Shown here piece by piece: positions 23,806-37,468 of a DNA stretch of 64,000 nt. How positions within the stretch are numbered: the stretch's first letter is position 1; every line of letters begins with the position of its first letter. The DNA lies in the NCBI GenBank assembly GCA_028554755.1, contig JAPTOF010000005.1:19814001-19878000 (forward strand), given 5' to 3'. The DNA comes from Cordia subcordata. Its lineage: Eukaryota > Streptophyta > Magnoliopsida > Boraginales > Cordiaceae. The translations under genes and the position numbers were made by a program. The notes beneath the pieces were generated by a model. That model was given only the letters and a program-made list of their open reading frames with translations, did not search any database and had not been told where the DNA came from.

Positions 23806-26800
23806 TCATACATAGCAAACCATGCCCACCTCTAAAGTTGATGCTTGAGGTATACTTAAAGCTTGAGTAGGTAGTCTACAGTTCCTCCTCAAGAAATCAT
23901 ACCCGAAATTGACAACTGTCTTTTTAAGTAAACTTGAACCTTGCTTCGCTTTAACATACGAGTGCCCCAATATGTAAGCTATCCCTGCCTCCCTAGCTTC
24001 CATCAATTCCAGCAACTCTGCACGAGCATCACTGTCAATTTTTGGGCTCTCGGGAATGACGAATCTCACCCTTTTCCTACGCGTGGTTTCTAATGGAGAC
24101 CGTATTTCTTGAAGCTCTGATGTGCAAGTTGATGCTTCATTGTCCCCATCATCTTCAGACACCTTAATTCCATCTAAATGCGTTGAAGGGGTTCCAACGA
24201 TCACCATTTCCTCACCTCTTCTCAGTGAATCTTCTTCTACGTCATTCAGTCCCTCCTTCTCTGAATGTATGAACTCAGCTATACTGCATACAAGATCGTT
24301 CTCAAACTCCAAGTCATCCTTGTGAGCATCACGATAACCATACCTAACAATGCACCTATATATACGATATTCCTTTGGGCCAACATGCCCCACAAGAAAC
24401 CGTTCTTCGTGTTTAACACGTGGAACTGGGACAGATTTGACACACAGGAAAACTAGGACCTGATGAAAAGCAGGAAGATTTGTCACAAAGTGGGAAAAGA
24501 TTGCTGGGATTCCGGAAACAAGCTCTGTGTGTATGAGACCGATGCCTCGAACTCTTACAATGCCTAGGCTAGGTCCCAGGCTGAGAAGCCAGTCAATAGA
24601 GACCTTATTTTCAACATCAAACTCATACTTTTTGAGTGTTCCATAATGCCAAATGCACATCACCATCATAAAGAAAAATGCAATGGCTATGGGTACCCAT
24701 GCTCCTTCCTTAAACTTGATAAGAGAAGCAGAGAAAAATAGTGCCTCGATGGTCCCGAAAAAGAGTACAAAGCATATAGCAAGGAGGACACTCTTCTGCC
24801 AGCACAACACAATAACTAGAGACATTAAGCAGGTTGTGACCAGCATCACTGTTATCACTGCTAAACCTGATCCAAAATGTAAGATCATGTATTAGAAACT
24901 TCACTGGTAATATGATAAATAGGATAAATAAAGAGCAAAAAGCTCAAGTTCAGACAAGAAAGACTTTCTGGGACACGGATATTTCACTTTTGTGATATGA
25001 CAATTAGTCGAAAAGGGGAACGGAGAATGCAAAAAGCTACTGGAACAGCAATCACTTAATCCACCTCAAATTGGTCAGGATTGGTAGCTCAATTACCTAC
25101 GCTCGTAAGCATGCCGAACTTTATTGACAATTGGAAAAGCAAATACACATCTTCAAGTGCAATTCTAATTCATTCGTCTCAACTGGCTAGAACAATCAAG
25201 TCTCACCCCGTATTTGAAATTTGTCACCTCAGTGGAAGTGATCTTTACTGTGTGCAATGCCAAAGGGTCTAAAAACACGTCGTATTATGTGCTCAAACTT
25301 TCCATACCTGAAGCATTACCCATAGTCCTGGTGTCTCGGAAACCTATTGTAAAAGCCAAACATAACAGCATCAGGGTCCAGTTGATCTCAGGGATGTAAA
25401 TCTGGCCATGAACTTTTGATGACGTATGTACTATCTTCACTCGTGGGAAGCACCCAAGACTAGAGCATTGTTTTATAATAGAGAATGTTCCAGTGATTAT
25501 GGCTTGGCTTCCCACTACTGCAGCAAGTATAGCAATAACCAGAACCGGCAATCTTAAACTTTCTGGCACAAAAAGAGTTGCATTCAGTCAGGAGAAGCAG
25601 GCTTAACAGTCATATACTTGATTAGTTTCAGTAGAAATGACTGAAGATACCTACCAGGCACAGAAACATAAAATCCAATTTGATAGTGATCCTCGAAATC
25701 ATGATGCTGAGATATATAAGCAGCTTGCCCCATATAAGCAAGGACCAGAGACGGATAAACTATCAAAGTGAAAGCAATCTGTGTAGCCCAATAGAGCTCT
25801 ATTAGATCAGGCAGCAGGGTGACAAACAAAACTGACATCACTTCAAAGAGGTCAGCTTCAGTACTAGCTCATATACTACAAGATGCTAACATATCATGAG
25901 TTGGTGGATCCTTGTTGCTTAATTATAATTGTGACAGAGGCAACAGAAATGAGAACAACTAATCAGCCTTCTGAAAATGGAGTGGTATGAAAAATGCTAC
26001 TTCCATGGGCAGTGATTATTTTCCTTCACATTTTTGCGATGAACAAAGGAAAATTTCCATTGCATGTCGATAACAGATTACGAATTAGGAATGAATGTCC
26101 CGAATATAGCATTTCATGTCTAGTAAAGCCACTCGGGCAAGCCTAAAGTGATACACATAGTTGATGCTACTTCTATAAGCAGTAATTATTTTCCTTCACA
26201 TTTTTGCAATGAACAAAGCAAAATTTCCATTGCATGTTGATAACAGATTACGAATTAGGAATGAATGTCCTGAACATAGCATTTCATGTCTAGTAAAGCC
26301 ACTCGGGCAAGCCTAAAGTGATACACATAGTTGATTCACAATATTATACCTTTATCGACAACTGAGAAAAGTGTCCCAAATCAGCAAACATTGCCTCTGA
26401 ACCTGGAAGTATGAAAAAGTGCATAAGGGAATACAATAAATGGAAATAAAAAGGAGAAATTTCCTGATGCTATTTTATCTGAGACGACAACCACGAGTAA
26501 GATAAATTAAAAAGAACATCATGTACGGACTGACCTGTTATGCACAATAAAATCCCTCCCAAGGACATCCATCCTCTTCCTTGGGTTTTCCTCAAGAATT
26601 TGTACATGTAATATGGAGACAATGCTTGATACACTTGAGGATTCCAGTGGAAAATATTATATAAGCCGATAGCACTGATGCATAACAGCCACGTTATAAC
26701 CACAGGTGCGAACAAGTATCCGATCCTGTGGGTTCCATAGTGTTGAAGGGCAAACAAAGCTATCAGTATGATACAAGCTGCTGGGACTTCAACATCTGCA

Positions 26801-28734
26801 AAATTATCGCGGTTTAGGAGGAAGTAATATGTGCCATTTCTTTTATAAAAATGATGTGGTTACACCCAAAATACAAGTTTAAAGAATATGGCATCAAATG
26901 TTTCTCGAAAGTGTGAGCATCTGGTCCAGTAACTAGACTTCTAATGATTAATTATGCAAACAATATTGTGCCAAAATATTCAATTCATCAAAAATCAAAG
27001 ACCAATACAGGACAAACAAAAGAGGCTTTTCGTTTCTTTATTGTTAGCCAATGCATTAGTTATGAACTATTCTTTTCTAGATCATCCGTTCACAAACTAA
27101 GACTTCAAACAGAGTGTCTCACGTACTCAGTCACGCTTACCTATCTCTCATAATCTACTTATCAGCTTACATTTCTATATCAAACTATATTTGATCTTTT
27201 GACTTGAATTTTCTGAGAAGAAGCAAAATTAGGAGAAACAACAAAAATTCAAACTTTTCTGGATTAGTGCTCACCTTGCCATTCCATCATTTTCTCTCTT
27301 TAAAAAGTAGAAAGTTTTAAGCCTTGATATTTCCAGAAAAGGATAGCAGTTTCAGCATCAAAATCAGACAATGAAATTTCCAGTATGCTTGGCTATCCAT
27401 GAATGTAGATGGTCCATCCAAAGAATTGTCTGGATTTCTTTCTTCTTCCTTGCCTCAACTTAGAAATGGGAATTTCTTTCTCATTATTGTGAAAGTGAAG
27501 CTTCACATCTTAAAGGAACACTAGAGAGAAAATTCATATGGGAGATGAAAACAGCCTTCTAAACCAACTCTGAGTTAAAAACCATAGACTATTTACTGAA
27601 CAATCACTAAAACAAAACCATGTTAACAATATATAGTTCTGTTTCTCCAAGTTTCAGAAACTTCCAAGTTTTAATTTCCTTATATCTAGACAACTGTCTT
27701 TAAATTAAATGTGTTTTGGAAGATTTGACAATGTTCAGAGGTTTGATTTAACTTCAAACATACCAAACATTGATTTAGTAATGTTCTATCAATCCCATAA
27801 TGAGAACACCATAAGCAAATTTTCCAATATTTTTCACTTTCTGAGCAATGAAATCATAGGATACTGGAAAGAAACAGCACAAAGTACATTATACATGGGG
27901 CCAGGTTAGGAATCTCACATTTGTGGTGTTCTTTTCCCACAGCAAATTCAACACCCGAAACTGCAGAGAAAACTGCACAAGCAGCCAAAGCAATTAACTA
28001 AGTATCTAGCAAATATACACAGAGTCTGAAATTGGGCAAGAATCAACAAAAAAAAAAATAACACACCAGAAATAGCCGGCGTAAGAATACCATCGCCAAT
28101 CACCATACAAGCACCAATTAAGGCCAATAACAGCAGAACTCTCTGCAGCACCTTATGCTTCTCCAGGATGGATTTCAGCCTAGTCCCAAAACAAGTTTGT
28201 GCTGGACCGATAACATCCTTCTTGTAGTTTGATAATTTCTCATCTTCCAACTGACAACTAGGCAATGAACTCATTCTGGCATGTCTACACAAAAGAGAAT
28301 ATAGTGCAAATGTGCCACCCTCACCGTTATCATCAGCCTTGAGGACTATGAACACATATTTTAGGAGAGGCACCAATGTCAATGTCCAGAAAACAATGGA
28401 CAAGACCCCATAAATTTCTTCATTTGTCTCTGAATGTTGAATGTCTTCTGCAAAAGTGCTCTTGTATACATATAATGGTGATGTACTCAAATCTCCATAA
28501 ACAACACCTAAACTCTGATATGCCAATGACAACACTCTTCTCCAAGACTCTTTCTGCAACCCCAAAAAATTTTTCAAAAGAAAATTAACAAAAAAACCAC
28601 CATAATCCATGAGAAAATCACAAGCTATGATTGAAAGATAACACAAGAAAACACACTTAACCAAATAGGCTAAAAACAGTAAGCTAGAAGCTTACCTTAA
28701 CATTATTCTGGTACATCCTAGCTTCCAGATCCAT
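23806..28734 (-). CDS. HAK/KUP/KT-type potassium transporter (KUP6/KUP8-like)
   Basis: Membrane K+ uptake transporter (K+/H+ symport family), 777 aa, within the usual 770-790 aa of the group. Coding exons, 5' to 3': 28734-28696, 28553-28067, 27972-27919, 26795-26535, 26402-26350, 25778-25655, 25562-25308, 24866-23806. All introns are GT-AG and all phases close (2334 nt). The N-terminus [13 protein letters not shown] is spliced to [13 protein letters not shown]. The family signature [11 protein letters not shown] is at residues 29-39, [15 protein letters not shown] at 87-101 and [10 protein letters not shown] at 166-175. Exons 3-7 carry further membrane segments ([20 protein letters not shown]). 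The last exon ends the membrane domain and encodes a hydrophilic cytosolic tail with [12 protein letters not shown] and a C-terminal VGMVCYV. The subgroup is inferred from the N-terminus and motifs recalled for Arabidopsis KUP6. No truncation or frameshift was found. Confidence 0.95.
25995..26334. repeat. Tandem duplication inside an intron of the potassium transporter gene
   Basis: Two copies of 170 bp (starting at 25995 and 26165) lie head to tail in the intron between coding exons 5 and 6. They share TGATTATTTTCC-type starts and GATACACATAGTTGAT ends and are nearly identical, so the duplication is recent. It stops about 16 bp from the exon 5 splice donor. Confidence 0.9.
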
Positions 28735-28880
28735 GACAGGCCCTCTTAGAACACAAAGAAAAGCATTTTCAAATCAAATTCATCAACTTCAACATTGAAC
28801 CTTTCACCATTGCCACCCTCCCCTGTAAAAAGAAAAGCTTGCAAGAAAAGTATATACTGATACATATGCCACACAACACT

Positions 28881-28890
28881 TATTTATATA
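28881..28890 (-). promoter_or_regulatory. Candidate TATA box of the potassium transporter gene
   Basis: The minus strand reads TATATAAATA about 150 bp upstream of the start codon. Distance and sequence fit a plant core promoter. Transcription start is not known. Confidence 0.45.
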
Positions 28891-31032
28891 TGAACAAAAA
28901 AACAATAGTTTAGTTGAAGAGTTGTGCACAACAAAACAGCAGCTCAACCACCTTTAGACTAAAAACCAAACAAGAAAAGGCCAAGAACAAAGTAACGTGT
29001 TCTTTGTAAGAAACACTTTTGCAAAACTTTGGGCTTAAAAAGTTAGCATATGAAAGTGAATAACAATTATAGCAAATTTAGTTTGGGATAATGAGATGTA
29101 TTAGTGCCTTTTTTTATTTGGCTTCATAGATGTTCTGTGAGTGTGTTTGTGTGTTCTTTTCTTTCTTTCTCTCTCTCTCTCTCTTTTTTTTTGTTCTCCT
29201 AACGTTTGTTTTTCAAATGTTGTTTTGTTATAACATTATTAGAATCTTGGTTTCTGAAAGTTTGTGTTTGGGATTTTGTCAGTTGAGAGTGTTAGTTTAT
29301 TTCTTGGGTGGGGGGTGATGTCAGTTGTGAGTTGTGGGTCCACTTTGGCTGATGGCAGAAACCATAAGGTGTCAACGTGCACAAAAGATGCACCAGAGAA
29401 TATGTAATATTTGCAGATTCAGTAAATATGTACTTGCAAAGGTGAATAGTATGTAATCTAGTGTAGATTTTAGACTTCTAATGGCTGAAAATTACTTGCA
29501 ATTTTTTCTTTAGCCACAATTATGTCACTTAAACTTTGTCCGTTAAGTGGCATTTTATTTTTGCAAAGTTACATGTCATGAAGTATAATATTTATTAGGA
29601 AAAGAAAAAGAAAATATAGTGGTATTTGACATATATAATACCTTTATATCATAATAATAGATGAAAAATGTGCGATGCCACCTGGTTTACAAATACCAGC
29701 ATAGCTATTAGTAATTGGAAGTCGGTTTATAGGTTAAGAACTATGAAATTTTATCTTAATTCAATTAGTGTCAAGACGAGTAATTCAATATTTATATCGT
29801 GAATTAGAAACTTGTGATTTTTTTTAAATATGAAGAATGCATATATATTTAGACACCTCTAAGGTGTAATTCAACAAGAATCAAGAATTTGAAGTTGTCG
29901 CATAGAGTAGGGTGTGACGACAATATGAATTACAACGGAATGGGGACGGCAATATGGATTACAATGGAACGGGGTTTTCTAAATTTGAGAATTCGGCATA
30001 AGGAAGGGAATATAACCTTAAAATGCAATTTTTCGCCCTTTCTTCTTAAAGAGATGGAAGGCAATTTTTGGATAGTCACTCAGTCCAGTTCTCTATACTC
30101 TCGTTTAATTACGTTTAACTTCGGAGATTCAAAGCAATAATGTTGATAGAATAACACCCTCAATTATATTTTTACATTTTGTCATGTAAAAAAGAAAAAC
30201 AAGAAAAAAACAAAAACTACCTTCGTTTTCTTCTCTTGTATATATTCTCGCCCAGAGTTTTTGTTTGCCTACTTTTTTAAGGCCAAGAAACCTAATTTGA
30301 GCAATGTTCCTCATCCAAGTGGTTCACTAAGAATCTAACCATGATTATTATAATACTAATTAGGTTCTGGATTAGTGGAACTTACTGTAAAAGTACCTTT
30401 AAATCATGTCTTCTGTTGATTAATTAATTTAATAATCAATTGTGTTAGCTTCATTAAACCTTCAGGGATTGCGACGACTAGAAAATAGTGAGAATAACTA
30501 GGATACCTAATTGTTAAATTAGTATTTAATTGAACAAAAGCTTGATTAAATCGATAATGTCAAATTTTCTTTGGTTGATAAACTCTATATTTTATCTAGT
30601 ATCATAAGCAAATTCCTTTCGGTTGCCACTATCATATGAAAAATAAAATAGTTGACGTCTTTGTTTAACCAAAAAAAAAAGAGGAGAAATTAACATCCAT
30701 GACAAGGTGATAACACCCATGATAATTTACCTCCTATTTCTATTTACTAATTACTGTCTCCATCAAATATCTCCGACCAATTAAAAGATTTTTGTTACAT
30801 TTTAATTGTATGATCAATATCATTTCAAGAAGAAAATTCAAAAGGCTTAGAAAACCTACAAAGTTCACGTAAAGGTCTAAGCTAATAGAATGAAATGATT
30901 GATGGTTTTAGAATGAAAAATAGTCGAATGAAATCACCGGTTTAGTCAAAGATTTGCTTAGGTGCCTCTACTATGCGGGAACATGTTGCCCAATAAGGGC
31001 AAAAGAATTGCTGGACAAGATATCATGCTTTC
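28891..31032. other. Upstream region of the transporter gene and intergenic DNA
   Basis: A CT-rich microsatellite at 29157-29195 (GA repeats on the gene strand) lies about 300 bp upstream of the candidate TATA box and could be a GAGA-type promoter element. A 29-bp unit is tandemly doubled at 29917-29974 (ACGACAATATGAATTACAAC type). No other gene is supported. Confidence 0.5.
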
Positions 31033-31048
31033 AAGTATGGTTGTCTGA

Positions 31049-31300
31049 GCCTCCAGGGACATAGGTGAGTTGGTAAGTGGTCAGGTGATTGGGGTGGAAA
31101 CACTCTGACAACGCGGATTCGAATCCGTGTGGTGGCAGTTCCCTGCTGAAATATTGTGGGGGCTGCTGCTGGATTCGTGACCCGTTGGTCCTCTCCCTGG
31201 CAGGGCTGCCACTCATGCACATCCCTGATTAACATCCCACCTGGTCATGGGGCCTCTAGCACAGGTGGGAAAGGGATTCGCCTTCGGACTAACCCTTTTA
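31049..31300 (+). mobile_element. tRNA-derived SINE, 252 bp, with 16-bp target duplication
   Basis: It is flanked by a perfect direct repeat AAGTATGGTTGTCTGA (31033-31048 and 31301-31316). A polymerase III A-box-like GGTGAGTTGGTAAGTGG (31064-31080) and B box GGATTCGAATCC (31115-31126) lie at the left end, followed by a GC-rich body and a 3' end ACCCTTTTA. This is the layout of a plant tRNA-derived SINE. The perfect target duplication suggests a relatively recent insertion. Frames on either strand here are not genes. Confidence 0.9.
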
Positions 31301-31316
31301 AAGTATGGTTGTCTGA

Positions 31317-33490
31317 TTAGTCTAAGCATCGGGATTCGAGCACGTTAGAGATGACACTTTTAATTAACTCGAGTTCTTATTTAACACACAATATTAACTG
31401 TATTTGTCAGTTATTAAATTTGTTATAAATTATAACATCATGAAAGAATCTAATTCTAGTTCCAACCGGAGTTGAGATTTCGTTTTTAATTTTGAAAACC
31501 TTAATCCACTAAAGATGCCATAGGCACCTTCTTAGAGCATCATCTGACTTTGCTATTAAATGTAGAATGTTCCAATGACTTGTCCATGGATGAGTTAACT
31601 TCCCTCCATTTAATTTAACGAAAGATTTAATTGAACAATAATTTAATTTCGAATCTCATAAAAGACAAAAATTGAAAAGATTCCATGGAACCTAAAGTTC
31701 TTTATCCATTGAAGAGAAGTGTGAACAACTTTGATGACGAAATAGCTCTTAACGACTTTTATCTGCTTTTCTTGTAGTCACTAAGTTAATGGAAACCATT
31801 TGGAGCCAGAAAAAAGCATATGAAGAGAGCGACTTTTCAAATTTTAGGCTTAGGCCACTTTGTGCTGAAACCCTAATAAATAAGTGCAAAGATTCATCAC
31901 GGCTTGCTTTTTTGGGAATGACTACATCAGTAAGTTTATGGGCTTTTATAATTATATTCTTGTTAAACTGTAACATTCTAATGTAACACATCATACAAAT
32001 TATTTCACTAATTAAGTTTAGGGTTTAACCCCTTTTACCTACATTATTAGATTATTTTTAATTTATATTCAAAATTATTGGTTTCCTAGATTTTGTTTGA
32101 TTAGATCACAACACAATTTTCTTTTTGGCTTGATTGATTCTTTCCTTTTTCTTTCACCTAATTTTCGTAGAGAGTTTTACTTTGAATGGTCAAATGAATC
32201 TATAAGAATCTTGAAATAGAAAATTGTACTATCTAGTGGGATTAACAAATAAACATCTTATCTAAATCTAAAACTGTTAGAAATGGATTTATTTTATTAA
32301 CTCATGTATCCTCTGCGTGCGGCAAGATTATGGTCTTACACGTGAACATATAAATGGAAGAATTGTATGGCCAAAAGATGTTCAGTTCTATTCCTCGTGT
32401 TCAGAATATATACAATTCGAGTTGCTATAAGTGGAAGAAAATGAAACATTTGAGAGAATATATACCAAAAGAAAAAAAAAATCATGAATGCTACAATAGG
32501 TGGAATTAAAATAAGAAGAAAACTCCCCTAATTATAGAAAAATCAACCACAATCTCTGTTTTAGCAAGTGGCACTTTTTCTATTCTAATTAGACCTTTTA
32601 AAGAAGCAACACTAATTTGAGAAATTATATATAAATGGGGACAATTTCGAAATTTCATATCAAAACACGTGGCTAATAAGTTATCTAATAAAAAAGAATA
32701 ATAAAATATTTCGCACTATATGGATCATACCCTACAAGCTAATTAATTAATGCCCCCACTATATAAATCATGATACGGCGTTTGAGAAAGCCCTAATTAA
32801 AGTGATAATTAGGTGAACATTTTCTTCCGGCTGCTTTTCTTCCGGCTGCTTATTCAAAGCCCATAGAGAATATGTGAGTGGACACGTTTGTCAAACTTGA
32901 GAATAATGACAAATTAAATGACAACCACATATATATGAAAGGAAATATATGTTGACTTTTTATATGTGCTCTCACCACTGGAGTGAGATGTGGGCTTGCT
33001 TTTCACAATAGACGTGCTTTGCATTTGACACCACTTATTAACCTTGAAGCGCAAATGACTTTTGTTATAATCTTCTTTGACAAATGGGATTGTGAGAACG
33101 CTATAATTTTTTTTCTTTAATTAGGTAAACAAAGTTATTTCATTAATCAATCACTTATCACCTTTGAATAGTTGTTAGGCTATGTATCATGTTGTAAGCT
33201 CAAAATTTCATGTTCCATGTTGTGTTTATATAATATCCGTTTATAAATCACTTACTTAATATGTATCACGATAATATGGAATATCTCGTAGGGCTTCCTT
33301 TTGCACATTTGAGTTCTTAGCTTGGCAGTAAAACAATTCTTGACCAAAAGAAAGAATGAGAAGTTGTTTTTCCTACTTTGGTTTTTTTAACTAGTTCAAG
33401 AATCTAAGCCTCACTATACCTATCCTATGTATAGTAAAAATTTATATATATTGTACGTCAAGTTTCTTGTATAAGTTCGAGAGCATCATA
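31317..33490. other. AT-rich intergenic DNA
   Basis: No gene, RNA or clear element is recognised. A short CTTCCGGCTGCTT word is doubled at 32825-32850. Confidence 0.55.
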
Positions 33491-33495
33491 TAAAA

Positions 33496-33932
33496 TAGGG
33501 TTAATATTTTTATTAGCTTCTTGATTACTAGCTTTGAAACAGTCTGGTTCCAAACTTTTAAAATGTCCTTTTTAATTCCTTAACTTTGATTTTTGGGCTT
33601 CCGTTAGTACTTTCATTAACTTCCATGTAAAGCTTAACGTCAAAATTTTTTTAGTCAGATAAAATCCAATACAATTAGGGCCAATTTTGGCACTATTGCA
33701 GACGAGAGAACGATTGGGTAATGGAAAATAAAAAGGTTTGATTTTATTTTATGCAAAAATTGCCCTTGATTTGTACCGGGCCTTATTTGACCAAAGAATT
33801 TTGGAAGGAAGTTAGTGAAAGGACGATCAAATTTCTAAACTCAAAGTTGAGGGATTAAAAGGTAAAATTGAAAAATTTGGGACCAAATTGTCCCAAAGCA
33901 ATAGCTTAGGACTAATAGAGGTATTAATCCTA
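33496..33932. mobile_element. Long-inverted-repeat MITE (437 bp)
   Basis: The two ends, about 140 bp each, are imperfect inverted repeats. The left begins ATAGGGTTAATATTTTTATT and the reverse complement of the right begins ATAGGATTAATACCTCTATT. Later shared words include TGGTCCCAAA/TGGTTCCAAA, CCTTAACTTTGA/CCCTCAACTTTGA and AGTACTTTCATTAACTTCC/GTCCTTTCACTAACTTCC. The long arms suggest a Mutator-like or foldback derivative. No clear 9-bp target duplication was found. There is no coding capacity. Confidence 0.75.
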
Positions 33933-36255
33933 TAATATTGAGTTATTTTACTGAATGCTAATGAATATTAATGTGGAATCTTGTGCTTTTAACGTAATAT
34001 CATAATTGGGATCCTAACTATCTTATTGATCAGGTATCTACGTGTTCAAGTTACATGTATAGGGTAACCGTTTGAAATGATTTAACATTCAACTTGGTTA
34101 ATTAGGTCAATAGGTCATTGCCAATTAAACAAGCTTGAAAACGTTGTCCACTTCTCCATAATAGACTTCTGATTTTTTGGTTTGGACAAGACATTATCAG
34201 GTCAACAGTGCAAGGAACGCCTCCTTAGCTTTCTGGAGTATTTATCTAATTGGTTTTGACATGATTTAAGTACGCTAACTATGCATTACAAAGACACATC
34301 TTACGTGAAGCATTAAGAAACGAATTAGGTTATCATTAACTAAATCTAACTCCGGCAATGCTTATCTTACCTTGTGTTTGGTATAGGAAACATGTCAATT
34401 AGTGGTCGGGTTTCGTTATTAGATCTGGTGGTTAAGCTTCATCAATAGAATTTTCCAATTTTAATGCTTTACCCCTTCGTCAGCTGACCTCCGTTGTATG
34501 TTCAAAATTCATGCATTGAATGTCATTTTTTTTTTTTATACATATCACATTTTATAAATAAATGGTACTCACTTTATGTCTCTCACTGATGTGGACGTCG
34601 AGATATTACAAACCGTCACAAACAATTAATTATAGTCTATCTAAATGGATAGTATATGAAAAAGAATTAATGTTCTTGGCATAGAATTAAAGAAAGAGCC
34701 GCCTGGGTAGTAGAGTAGAACATCAAAGCTATCCATCAAACACAGCAAATTGCATACATCATATAAGGAGCTAAAAGTCTGATGATTTTATATATGTTGT
34801 GGTGATCCGTGCACCACCTCACAGAGTTGTTAATATTCGTCAACTTAGTATTAGTTTTTTTTTTTAATAGAAAATTTATCGTTTCCAGGTCTAAAAGCAT
34901 TTACATAATAACAAAAAATATAAGATTAGCCTCTCTGACTTTGTAATTTCGATTTTCTAGATGGTACCAGAGAAAAAAATAGAAAAGGAAAAGGATTATT
35001 TTAAAGACCGAGCAAAAAAACAAAAAAGAAATATGTACTGATTTCATAGAAAATCCGAAGAGTTAATAAATTATTATGAATGAGTTTGATATATATCTTT
35101 CTCAATGAGAATTAACAAATTATATTCATTAAAATACAAGATGTTTAATTTTTTTTACAGGCAATAAGTGTATTCGTTCTTGACCAATAAAAAATAAAAT
35201 ATTTGTAGAATATAAATGGCACATGGCAAGTAAGAAATACATCCACAACACATACCAAAAGTTGGGATTATTCATTTCAAGTATTTGTCTTCATCAATCT
35301 TCATTGGCTTATTGTAATGTTTGGAACAAAAAAACGTCATCATATAATTTAAAAACAATTCTTGATTTGTTTTCTTCTATGGGGAAAGGATTAACATTTA
35401 ATGGACCCATGAAAGTTTTGGCTTCTACCTAAAATTTATGTGTTCTCTATATGTTAAGTGTACCTAATTTTTAGTCACCATTATAATGGATGTTCACTTA
35501 TAGGAAAAAAAGTTTATTTGATAATGGTTAGTCACACGAGGTGGATTTGCTTGATATCGACCCATGAATTCTCAATGGTCCAAGCACCTGATGGAAACCA
35601 TTCGTTTTGTCACTAAGGAAAAAATTTTGAAAAACTATGTTTGTTTCTTTATTTTCATTGGCTCTCTTTGTTAAAATTAAAAGAGAAAAATGCACATTGT
35701 CATGTTTTGTCTAATAAGCTAATTTTTTTCTTATATTTTAAAACTTATAACATTACTCTTAGTGCTTTTCAAAAGTTGGCATAATATCCTATTTGACCTT
35801 TTCCTTTTCGCATTAACTTTTTGTGCATTATACACACCTTTTTTGCATCTATTAATATTAAAACTCGGAATGCATTATACTTTTACCAAAATAGTCTTAC
35901 TTTCAGCTAACGATATTCAGATAATAACAATAAAAGAGATAATAGAGTCACATTTTGATAAGTTCAAGAGGCAATGTGACAAGTTTTAAAAGAACATATG
36001 GATAATTGGCTAATTACGCAAATCAAAAGGGAATAATTAGTTAATTAGACAAACCATAAAAGAGTAACGTGTATTTTATTAATTATTCTGTAGTATAATT
36101 TTATTTTAATTTCACCTTTTACTGAGAAATGTATTTATAAAACTCAATATTCGACTGTTCCTGAACAAAATATACTCTAATCTTGATTCATTAGAGAGTC
36201 GTATTCAATTTTATTCTCCTTGACTCCATTAATTAATTCCACACAAAAATTTTTG
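33933..36255. other. AT-rich intergenic DNA
   Basis: Small frames at 35223-35432 and 35762-35989 show no motif or gene context. I see nothing else in it. Confidence 0.55.
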
Positions 36256-36259
36256 ACTT

Positions 36260-36402
36260 TGCGACGATCAAATAATGTGAAAAACTAATTTGAGTAAGTT
36301 TTTAAAGCATTAAGGACTAATATGAACTTTTTTTTACAAATAATAGGGATTAATTTGACTATTTTTACAAAATATTAAGGACTAATATGTGTATTTCTAA
36401 AC
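36260..36402. mobile_element. Half of a foldback element (right arm)
   Basis: AAAACTAATTTGAG, GGACTAATATGAAC and GGACTAATATGTG units match the right arm at 12850-12996 and 22190-22300. The left arm is missing. The arm ends at TTTCTAAACAAGTTATGCAC, the same junction to segment P as in copy 1. Confidence 0.65.
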
Positions 36403-36418
36403 AAGTTATGCACATCGG

Positions 36419-36703
36419 ATGGGCGATGAAAATTATATAGCAGCATTCCATTGGATTGGATTAAAAAACCCATCTGTGATGTTGATCGGTATGCATTTCA
36501 CATGCTTACCTCTACCGTGGATGCTTAGCGGGCTTTGCAAATGTTGGTTTCAGCTGTCGGCTCCATTTGTTCCATCTGCTTTTTGTGATCAATTTTCAAC
36601 CTTTGGAAACTGGGTTCGAACAAGAATTTGGGTTTTGTCGAGAAAAGAAATTGGGCCTCGTTTAAGAAAAGAAATTGGGGAAGTCAGATTGTGGGGGAAT
36701 TGA
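36419..36703 (+). other. Open frame of doubtful coding status in segment P
   Basis: A 94-codon frame (MGDENYIAAFHWIGLKN...) whose equivalent at 13012 is broken by a stop or shift. It has no recognised domain and ends in a Lys/Glu-rich stretch made by an internal AAAAGAAATTGGG repeat. It could be an upstream exon remnant of the unknown gene, but there is no splice evidence. Confidence 0.25.
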
Positions 36704-37468
36704 AGTGTTTTCCCGGCGTTTTATGAAAAACAAAAGGCCATTAAAAGGGACATGACATTGTGAAATTTCCCGATGGTTCTAAGAGATTGTTTGGATTGGC
36801 TTTTCAAAAAACCAGAAACACATTCCTAGCTCGGCCATTCTAATGCATAAAATTTAGATGGAATCACCAAAACACTCAAAGAAACCCAAAAGAAATTTAT
36901 GCCAGAGAAGATCTATATAGGGATCAACTCGATCTATATATAGATTAGCTCGAAACTTAGCTTGCATTGGTAGCAAGCCAAAAGAAACACATACCTTCAA
37001 TATCAAGGGCATTTTTTGGTCTGTTGGATTGGGAAGACATTATGTCAGACTTGGTGGACAGGGGAGCTAAGCGGCTTTATGTTTATGAAGGTCTTTGGAT
37101 TCAGAGGGCATTCTAAGAACACTTCTAAATCTGTTGTTAGGCACGGGTTGATTTTCAAATATTTCATGGTGACCACCACCAATGGCTATTGTTGTAAACT
37201 AACGCGATTTTATTGGCATTTTGGACAAACGATCTAAGTAGCGTTTAACAGCTTGGATTTTCGTTGTTGCGGGACAATAAGCTATTGTTTATTATTTTCT
37301 AATTTCTTATGTATTTACTTTAACTTAAAACAGATAAAGTCATTAATAAATCACTCAAAAGATAGTTCATTGAAAAAAGTTTTCTTAATTGCGCACAAGA
37401 TTCAGAGAAAATTCAATTTAAAATCTATTTATTCAATACATTTATATGTATATCGCGAATGAAAATTC

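Noticed and set aside
28376..28588. 70-codon plus-strand frame inside the transporter gene
   Set aside because: Antisense shadow of coding exon 2.
31064..31126. Possible tRNA gene
   Set aside because: A and B boxes are present but no cloverleaf acceptor stem closes, and the flanking 16-bp duplication marks it as a SINE.
31023..31235. Open frames across the SINE
   Set aside because: They coincide with the GC-rich SINE body and its polymerase III boxes; no coding signature.
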